In this document: positions 60,701 to 64,000 of the stretch, piece after piece
Position numbering within the stretch: position 1 is the first letter of the stretch
Layout of the letters: the number at the start of each line of letters is the position of its first letter
Assembly (NCBI GenBank): GCA_021014325.1
Contig: CM037474.1
Location: 8,557,130 to 8,621,129, forward strand
Direction of reading: 5' to 3'
Length of the DNA stretch: 64,000 bases
From: Plazaster borealis
Lineage: Eukaryota > Echinodermata > Asteroidea > Forcipulatida > Labidiasteridae
The notes under the pieces: generated by a model
Databases searched by the model: none
What the model was told of the DNA's origin: nothing
What the model saw: only the letters and a program-made list of their open reading frames with translations
Program-made: the position numbers and the translations under genes

Positions 60701-63700
60701 TCATACAAGGTAAGTGGAGTTCATGTTGAAGTATAAGACCTTTTTTCCTTTATAGCACCATGTAATGGGTTACAAGGTGCTGTGGCGCAATATGCAGCCA
60801 ATCAAACCAGGAACACCGGGGCGAACCCCTTCTCTTTACGATAAGTGCACTGGGTTCTTTTACGTGCATTACACAACACATGGGACCTACGGCTGAACGT
60901 CCCATCCGAAGGACGAAGCATGTGGTTAAGTGTCACGACTGGGATTCGAACCCACACTCTCCTGATCAGAAACACCAGAGCTTGAGTTCGGTGTTCTTAT
61001 CCGCTCGGCCACGACACGCCACAATATATAGACGAGACAAACAGTATATTTCATGTCAGGTAAACCATGTAAACATTTATTGCCCACGTCGAGGTTGGAA
61101 GTAAAAAAATTGAATGCAAGAAAAAGTTGCTCTGTAGCATCTGACGAGACCAGGGTTCACAAAGAGCTTTTATTGACTGACGATATGTGATCCTGAGGAC
61201 ATGTACATGTAGGTGTCCAATGATGTACGCAATATCTGAACTTTAGTAGAGGCAGAAGTGCAAGAGACACCTATGGGAAGATTAAAAATATGTACGATAT
61301 GGGATGCAGTTTTGAACTCAGATTTTTCATAATTTAATTCAAGAAAGTTACTTGACATCCAATTACTGTGAGTTTATTAGTTGTCTTTACTACAGCAGTT
61401 ATGTAGTTTCTCAACGTCAGCCATATGTTTTACCATTTGGGTCTTCATTAGGATAAAGACAGACAAGAATAACAGCAGCACATTCTAGCAACACTTTTAG
61501 TCGTTTTGATTCGTTAGAGAGTTGTGGGACAAGGTGTTTAAGTGGCAATCAAAATGGCTAAGTAAGCCTCATTGTGGAACCTACAATATAAATGTATTCA
61601 AACATCCACTATTCCCTTTAGATAATGCATATGCCTGTGACCCAAGAATCAAACGATTTAAAGAAGAAGAGAAGGAGAAGAAAGCAGCTGAGAAGAAAGC
61701 CAAGCAAGATGCAGTTAAAGCATTGCAGATGGAGAAAGAACGAGAGAGACAAGCAGCTATGGAGGCTGAGAGATTAGCCAAAGAGAAGGAAGAAGAGGAA
61801 GCTAAGGCAAAGGTAATATTTAAGGTTTCCCAGGTGCGGATCCAGGATTTTCAGATTGTGGGCGCAAAATTTGAGGACTAATTTCCAAGTTGAACATTTT
61901 CAGTAATCCAAAGCATTATGCAGACCTGTGACCTTTTTACTGATAATCTATAATTGAGGTATGATACTAAGAGGCAATGAAAATAGCGCTTATGAAGCTC
62001 CAAATCATTGGTCAGTCTCATCTCAGCAGCAGATTCAGAATTTATCACAAATTTTCCCCCATGGTAAATTATACAATACAAAACACGAAGCCTTTATTGT
62101 GTCTGGTCCATTGTTGTTGTTTTGGGTGGGGTTTTTTTATATGTTTTTTAAGATGCTCTTTGGTGCAATCTGAGGTGATTCCTGGCCACTTTCCCCTACA
62201 TTTTTAGCCAAAGTTTTAAAGATTATGAAGATAATTCCATTTTGTTGGTTTACTTTTGGTCTTAAATTGTTTCTTATCCATCTCAAAAATAGTTGAACTA
62301 CATTATCTGGACATTTACTGCAGAACATGATTGGTTGCTTGGGGGGCCCTATTCAACATCGTCTGATAAAGGCCACTTCATTCACTTTTACTTCAGGGAA
62401 TTTGTTCATTCACTTTTACTTCAGGGTATTTGTTCATTCACTTTTAACTTCAGGGAATTTGTTCATTCACTTTTACCTTCAGGGAATTTGTTCTTTCACT
62501 TTTACCTTCAGGAAATTTGTGGGCCCAAGCGTGCCCGCCCCTATTTCCGGTTTGAAAAATTTCAATTATTGCCATGTGTAGATTTTGATTTACACATATA
62601 ATTTATGCAGGAATTTCTCATGACTTGAAGATAATTTATAACCCCAAAAATATAAATTGATCAGTTTGATTTATAGGTACATTTATAAACAAAAGATCCT
62701 GAGAAAGGGATGTAGCTAAGTAATTAAACAATTTTTTAAAACTTTTGTTCAATATTGAATGATAAGCTTTATTTAATAAGGAACATATAAAAATAGATTC
62801 CAGATTAACAGTATTTACAAGGGTGTCTGATTTTTTATGGGAGTAAAATAAGTAAGAATTATCTGGTATATAAGTCAGTATATCAAAAGATATATCAAAA
62901 TCTGTAGTGTTAGAAAACAACAATGGATCCAGTATAGACCATGTAAGTCTTGTGACGAAAAGGTCACCATTGGGCATCCAAGCACCTCGGAGCCATCAGC
63001 TATGGGAGATTAATGCTGGTGCAATTTTGTGTGATTTATATTTTTGTCACATCACTTTTTTCCACCTCCGAAACCGTACTGGTGGATCAATTACATTTAA
63101 AACTCACAATGTAAAAATTTAAACTAAAACATAGTCTGGAAGCTTATGAGAAAATGAAGAAATACTGCTGGACCTCCAACATCCAAATCAAAGTGTCAAA
63201 TTGCAAATGTATGCCAGTGTGTTACGCAAACCGTGTTGACTGCACTAACAAACCACAGTTAGGTTATATTATTTTAAATCGGGAAAAGTATTTTGTTGCT
63301 TGGCACAAAAACGGACCTTGTGTTGCATAGATTTTGCATGATGTTGCATGGAGTCGTAGGGATAACTAATTTTGTGAGGTTTGGATACCGTACTACTACT
63401 AAACGTAGCAGCTTGCTCCAATTTGCATGCGTGTATGTCAAGGATTACGACAATTGCCTTTTATTGCATGGCCTTTATGGTCAAACGAGATTTGGAAATT
63501 AAGGTCAGCCTTAAAATTAAAAATATATCAAAAACTGTGAAAATATTTTACAATTTCTAAATCATTATTGTTATTATTTTTAAACATATTCAGTGGATGA
63601 AATTGATTAAGTCCAGATTCGCTCTCAAGGTCAACTTAATCAGCCTATTAAGAACTCTTGTGGCTAATACACTGTGAAATTCTTAATGAGTGACTTATTG

Positions 63701-64000
63701 TCATTAATAAAAACAGGTTGTTTGGAGAACAACTGAAGACAGTACCTCTGATTCCATTTTTTTTAAAGTTTCAACAAAATAGTGTTGGTTTAATTGCCTT
63801 AATGAGAGGTCCACGAAAACCCTCACATTGTAGAGTCACTGGCCGAGTAAAATAATCTGTATTTGTATTAACTTGAATAACTAGAAGGCAAGAAGTCCTA
63901 TTTGAGGTTATATAATGTCCATGTTTTAACGATCAGGCTCTGGCTGCCAAAAAGGAGAGGGAAGCAGCAAAAAAGGTTATCAAGAAAGAACGCAAGATGC
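36543..64000 (+). CDS. DNAJC2: DNAJC2 (MPP11/zuotin), partial; exon 1 and C-terminus missing
   Basis: Eight exons join in frame (36543-36736, 45447-45522, 48845-48946, 51486-51630, 52119-52199, 57850-58007, 61622-61812, 63937-64000) for about 337 of the family's roughly 620 residues. Order of parts: EPVGRWFEA motif and acidic linker; [20 protein letters not shown] opening the J domain; HHPDKRK with the catalytic HPD; YFTCIT; the zuotin homology region ([33 protein letters not shown]); then a highly charged helix ([20 protein letters not shown] onward). In other animals DNAJC2 partners with HSPA14 as the ribosome-associated complex, which stimulates Hsp70 ATPase on nascent chains at the exit tunnel; it also acts in chromatin through C-terminal SANT domains, which would lie beyond 64000. 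No key residue is missing. Exon 1 (about 27 residues in vertebrates) was not found upstream. Confidence 0.96.
36737..38282. other. DNAJC2 intron, unique sequence
   Basis: No exon-like ORF and no recognised repeat; ordinary AT-rich intron sequence. Confidence 0.5.
38283..39720 (+). repeat. Hairpin-headed repeat, copy A (truncated)
   Basis: Begins with the hairpin GGTGTTCGAGCAATATGAGC with inverse GCACGAACACC, then a TTCTTCTTC tract, then blocks containing ATGACGTCATCAGGT and 'GACCTTGACTTCCGG'. About 1.4 kb matches copy B (46577-47985) in the same orientation at high identity, block by block. The right end of copy A stops within a 'GATTTTTATCATCTATACAT' block and lacks the last 290 bases of copy B. 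Confidence 0.9.
40134..41800 (-). pseudogene. Internally deleted CR1/L2-like retrotransposon
   Basis: Minus strand. An endonuclease part (SIIVIYRPP, then [13 protein letters not shown] and [11 protein letters not shown] in a second frame) runs straight into the post-catalytic RT region ([20 protein letters not shown] at about 41000, [12 protein letters not shown]) and the C-terminal domain ([37 protein letters not shown], ending at 40243). RT motifs A to C are absent: roughly 400 residues seem deleted at about 41080. The 3' end is followed by a (TTA)n tail at 40125-40147, typical of L2-like elements. Confidence 0.85.
41820..42010 (+). pseudogene. Possible P2X7-like-domain exon fragment
   Basis: An open frame with a Ser/Gly-rich lead, the motif [10 protein letters not shown] and an acidic helix [12 protein letters not shown], ending at TTG/GTAATA, a possible donor. 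'PYxFEP'-type motifs occur at the N-terminus of P2X7-like domain proteins common in invertebrate genomes. The Cys-rich part that would confirm this is not seen. It abuts the retroelement at 40.1-41.8 kb. Confidence 0.3.
42023..44440. other. DNAJC2 intron, no recognised content
   Basis: Short overlapping ORFs only. A few TTTTGTCCG(G)GCG words repeat at 42420-42520. No gene or known repeat could be supported. Confidence 0.5.
44456..45152. repeat. Possible 700-bp element with 17-bp inverted ends
   Basis: GTAGTCTTGATTGGCGA at about 44457 is inverted at about 45136 (TCGCCAATCAAGACTA). The interior has no transposase. Flanking duplications were not found, so this may be a chance or very old pair. 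Confidence 0.4.
45447..45522 (+). CDS. DNAJC2: DNAJC2 exon 3, J-domain helix I-II
   Basis: Between TGCCAG and GTAAGT. Codes for [20 protein letters not shown] and EIKRA, and ends after one base of a Tyr codon. It is the first half of the J domain, separated by 3.3 kb of intron from the exon with HPD. Confidence 0.95.
46577..48272 (+). repeat. Hairpin-headed repeat, copy B (full length)
   Basis: Starts AGGTGTTCGTGC and ends GCACGAACACC-like (CCCCACGAACACCT), giving short inverted ends over 1.7 kb. The interior holds six or more related blocks of about 120-130 bases, each with 'GATTTTTACAATCTATACAT' and 'TTGACCTTGACTTCCGG'-type words. There is no ORF beyond chance. It is the same family as copy A and the fragment at 36061-36515. 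Confidence 0.85.
48625..48753. mobile_element. Decayed copy of the 'AAGCCC' MITE
   Basis: Right end GCATTAAGTATGAACCGAGCTTT matches the right end of 34651-34848 after a few changes; the left end keeps GAGCTTTACGCGAATTGCG only. Interior words GCGAAGCGAAT are shared. Confidence 0.6.
48845..48946 (+). CDS. DNAJC2: DNAJC2 exon 4, HPD motif
   Basis: Between GTATAG and GTAGGA. Codes for [14 protein letters not shown], a charged linker, and [10 protein letters not shown]. The His-Pro-Asp tripeptide that stimulates Hsp70 is intact. Confidence 0.96.
49186..49534. mobile_element. 349-bp TTAA-flanked MITE
   Basis: Begins AGGCACTGTACACGTTTGG and ends GACGTGTTCAGTGCCT, with TTAA at 49182-49185 and 49535-49538. 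The interior has GGTAATTACTCAAAATA and an inner hairpin (AACTTCTTGCAAGAAGTT). No ORF of its own. Confidence 0.85.
49539..51485. other. DNAJC2 intron, no recognised content
   Basis: Unique AT-rich intron between exons 4 and 5; the small ORFs lack protein-like features. Confidence 0.5.
51486..51630 (+). CDS. DNAJC2: DNAJC2 exon 5
   Basis: Between TTTCGCAG and GTAAGT. Codes for [27 protein letters not shown] and [14 protein letters not shown]: the last J-domain helix and the start of the zuotin homology region. Confidence 0.96.
52119..52199 (+). CDS. DNAJC2: DNAJC2 exon 6
   Basis: Between TGTGCAG and GTAAGT. Codes for [20 protein letters not shown] followed by NKFYNF. Ends after TG of the next Trp codon, completed by the first base of exon 7. 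Confidence 0.95.
52910..55700 (-). pseudogene. Jockey-like non-LTR retrotransposon, broken
   Basis: Minus strand, in order. The end of the endonuclease region lies at 55640-55340 in shifted frames. A linker with [16 protein letters not shown] follows (about 55130). RT motifs come next: [18 protein letters not shown] at about 54500, [16 protein letters not shown] at about 54350, and motif [17 protein letters not shown] at about 54260. Post-catalytic pieces lie at 53760-53460. The C-terminal zinc-binding motif [16 protein letters not shown] is at about 53060-53000, with the stop near 52915. A SINE splits it at 54617-54900, and about 360 bases of unrelated sequence (53760-54120) stand where motif C (YADD) should be. 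It is inactive. Confidence 0.85.
54617..54900 (-). mobile_element. tRNA-derived SINE with (AAAC)n tail, inserted in RT
   Basis: On the minus strand: TGGTCACCGTGGTCAAGTGG (A-box), then GGTTGCGGGTTCAAATCC (B-box), a body of about 200 bases, and a tail of five AAAC units at 54616-54637. It interrupts the Jockey-like frame between KKYSKDP and [10 protein letters not shown]. The short flanking match (AGACCC/ACACCC) fits a small target duplication. Confidence 0.85.
55720..55810. repeat. Dispersed repeat fragment, 'CTTCGTCC' family
   Basis: Shares GATTGTGAAATCC, CCAGACCTTCGTCC and CAAACAAGGATTATGAG with 56630-56735. It lies at the outer end of the Jockey-like element. Confidence 0.65.
55931..56287. 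mobile_element. 357-bp TTAA-flanked MITE
   Basis: Begins AGGAACGTTACAGAA and ends TGTAATGTTCCT, with TTAA at 55927-55930 and 56288-56291. The inner part has ATAAAACTTACACGG and ATGAGCG near a small inverted pair (CGCTCATGAGCG). No ORF. Confidence 0.8.
56440..56735. repeat. Dispersed repeat, 'CTTCGTCC' family
   Basis: Starts in a (TA)n and G-rich tract and ends GATAGGCTGCCACCATTG. The right 100 bases are shared with the copies at 16.1 kb (inverted), 55.7 kb and 57.4 kb (inverted). Confidence 0.65.
57310..57560. repeat. Dispersed repeat, 'CTTCGTCC' family, inverted
   Basis: GATAGCCTATCAATCTCTCC, CCTTGTCTGTCCAACAAAAG and AAGGTCTGGAATTGG match 16.2 kb in the same orientation and 56.6 kb in the opposite one. 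The right part (GTCCCTCTTTGTATGGGG) corresponds to GTCCCTCTTTGAACTGGGG at 16275. Confidence 0.65.
57850..58007 (+). CDS. DNAJC2: DNAJC2 exon 7
   Basis: Between GATTGCAG and GTTAGT. Codes for [39 protein letters not shown] and ARIRLLV, the most conserved zuotin block. The Penelope-like element begins about 50 bases past the donor. Confidence 0.96.
58055..60240 (-). pseudogene. Penelope-like element: RT plus GIY-YIG endonuclease
   Basis: Minus strand. The N-terminal part (60238-59738) holds [21 protein letters not shown] middle part in several frames has [10 protein letters not shown], and RT motif A as [12 protein letters not shown] near 59350. Then [17 protein letters not shown] (59190-59140), FIYDNFSIW (where the family has an FIDD-type motif), [11 protein letters not shown] and NFLDVTI. 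The C-terminal domain has a Cys cluster ([12 protein letters not shown]), [10 protein letters not shown] and, after a frameshift, YVGET: the GIY-YIG nuclease of Penelope-like elements. The order and spacing fit a nearly complete copy. The first Asp of motif C is replaced and there are at least four frame breaks, so it is inactive. Confidence 0.88.
60247..60330 (+). mobile_element. Possible tRNA-like SINE relic
   Basis: CGAGGTCGTTGGTTCAAATCC resembles the B-box side of a tRNA-derived SINE, followed by a short AT-rich stretch. No A-box partner is seen, so this is a fragment at best. Confidence 0.3.
60480..60625 (-). pseudogene. Fragment of L2/CR1-like RT C-terminus
   Basis: Minus-strand [18 protein letters not shown] matches, by motif, the [13 protein letters not shown] region of the element at 40.1-41.8 kb. 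Only about 50 residues survive next to the SINE. Confidence 0.65.
60625..61018 (-). mobile_element. tRNA-derived SINE, complete copy
   Basis: Minus strand: A-box TGGCCGAGCGGATAAGAAC and B-box GGGTTCGAATCCC (about 60940-61010). The body has GGACGTTCAGCCGTAGG-type words and a 3' part GCGCTTTGAGACACCC followed by a (TTA)-like tail. The tail region resembles L2-type 3' ends (TATATAAGAACTGCG), suggesting it borrows retroelement machinery. Same family as the split copy at 6642-8075. Confidence 0.8.
61622..61812 (+). CDS. DNAJC2: DNAJC2 exon 8
   Basis: Between CCCTTTAG and GTAATA. Codes for [20 protein letters not shown] and a long Lys/Glu/Ala helix that is expected to reach along the ribosome. Ends in phase 0. 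Confidence 0.96.
62377..62520. repeat. 30-bp tandem repeat, five units
   Basis: Units of about 30 bp built on TTCACTTTTACTTCAGGGAA with TTTGTTCA between them. Small length changes occur in units 3-5. Lies in the intron between DNAJC2 exons 8 and 9. Confidence 0.9.
62600..63936. other. DNAJC2 intron, no recognised content
   Basis: AT-rich with no protein-like ORF and no recognised repeat. Confidence 0.5.
63937..64000 (+). CDS. DNAJC2: DNAJC2 exon 9, cut by window edge
   Basis: Starts after GATCAG. Codes for [20 protein letters not shown] and is open at the right edge; the same charged helix continues. Confidence 0.92.

Noticed and set aside
60930..61018. tRNA-Ser or tRNA-Leu gene on the minus strand
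   Set aside because: The tRNA-like part continues into a shared SINE body that also occurs at 6.6-8.1 kb.
61581..61781. Minus-strand Ala/Ser-rich ORF
   Set aside because: Antisense of DNAJC2 exon 8; composition mirrors the Lys/Glu/Ala helix.

Overview
This is a gene-poor, repeat-rich stretch of animal nuclear DNA. Split codons across spliced exons, GT-AG introns of 1-9 kb, tRNA-derived SINEs, non-LTR and Penelope-like retroelements and many small inverted-repeat transposons all point to a metazoan. The repeat style (TTAA-flanked short elements starting AGG, hairpin-headed repeats carrying 'GACCTTGACTTCCGG') looks like a marine invertebrate, and an echinoderm such as a sea star is my best guess. 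That assignment is inference, not proof.

Two host genes can be reconstructed. On the minus strand (16995 down to at least 2303), nine exons join with matching phases at all eight junctions into a 535-residue open frame. Its N-terminal 440 residues are mostly low-complexity and basic, and it ends in a canonical EF-hand loop whose codons are split between exons 8 and 9. I do not recognise the family. The gene runs on past the left part of the window or ends in exons I could not find. On the plus strand (36543 to the right edge), eight exons encode most of the N-terminal half of DNAJC2 (MPP11/zuotin), the J-domain co-chaperone of the ribosome-associated complex. Its HPD motif is intact. Exon 1 was not found, and the C-terminal SANT domains lie beyond the window. 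The two genes are arranged head to head, about 19.5 kb apart.

Layout: 1-1368 is a 21-bp minisatellite. 1.4-17 kb is the EF-hand gene, with a SINE split by a 1.1 kb inverted-repeat transposon (6.6-8.1 kb) and a 29-bp higher-order minisatellite (10.07-12.02 kb) in its introns. 17-36.5 kb is intergenic or 5' DNAJC2 territory packed with foldback elements. It holds a decayed CR1/Jockey-type retroelement with two DNA transposons inserted in it (21.8-25.6 kb), several 0.1-0.5 kb palindromes (26.1-31.2 kb), three back-to-back elements separated by the same 9-bp repeat (28.9-30.0 kb), and a 460-bp degenerate duplication (34.9-35.8 kb). 36.5-64 kb is DNAJC2: its introns contain two copies of a 1.4-1.7 kb hairpin-headed repeat (38.3 and 46.6 kb), an internally deleted non-LTR element (40.1-41.8 kb), a Jockey-like element split by a SINE (52.9-55.7 kb) and a Penelope-like element with a GIY-YIG nuclease (58.05-60.24 kb) that begins about 50 bp from a DNAJC2 splice donor.

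No operon, CRISPR array, functional tRNA or rRNA gene was seen. No clearly new gene system is evident. The best leads are the unassigned EF-hand gene, the chain of elements sharing one 9-bp target sequence, and the splice-donor-like higher-order minisatellite.
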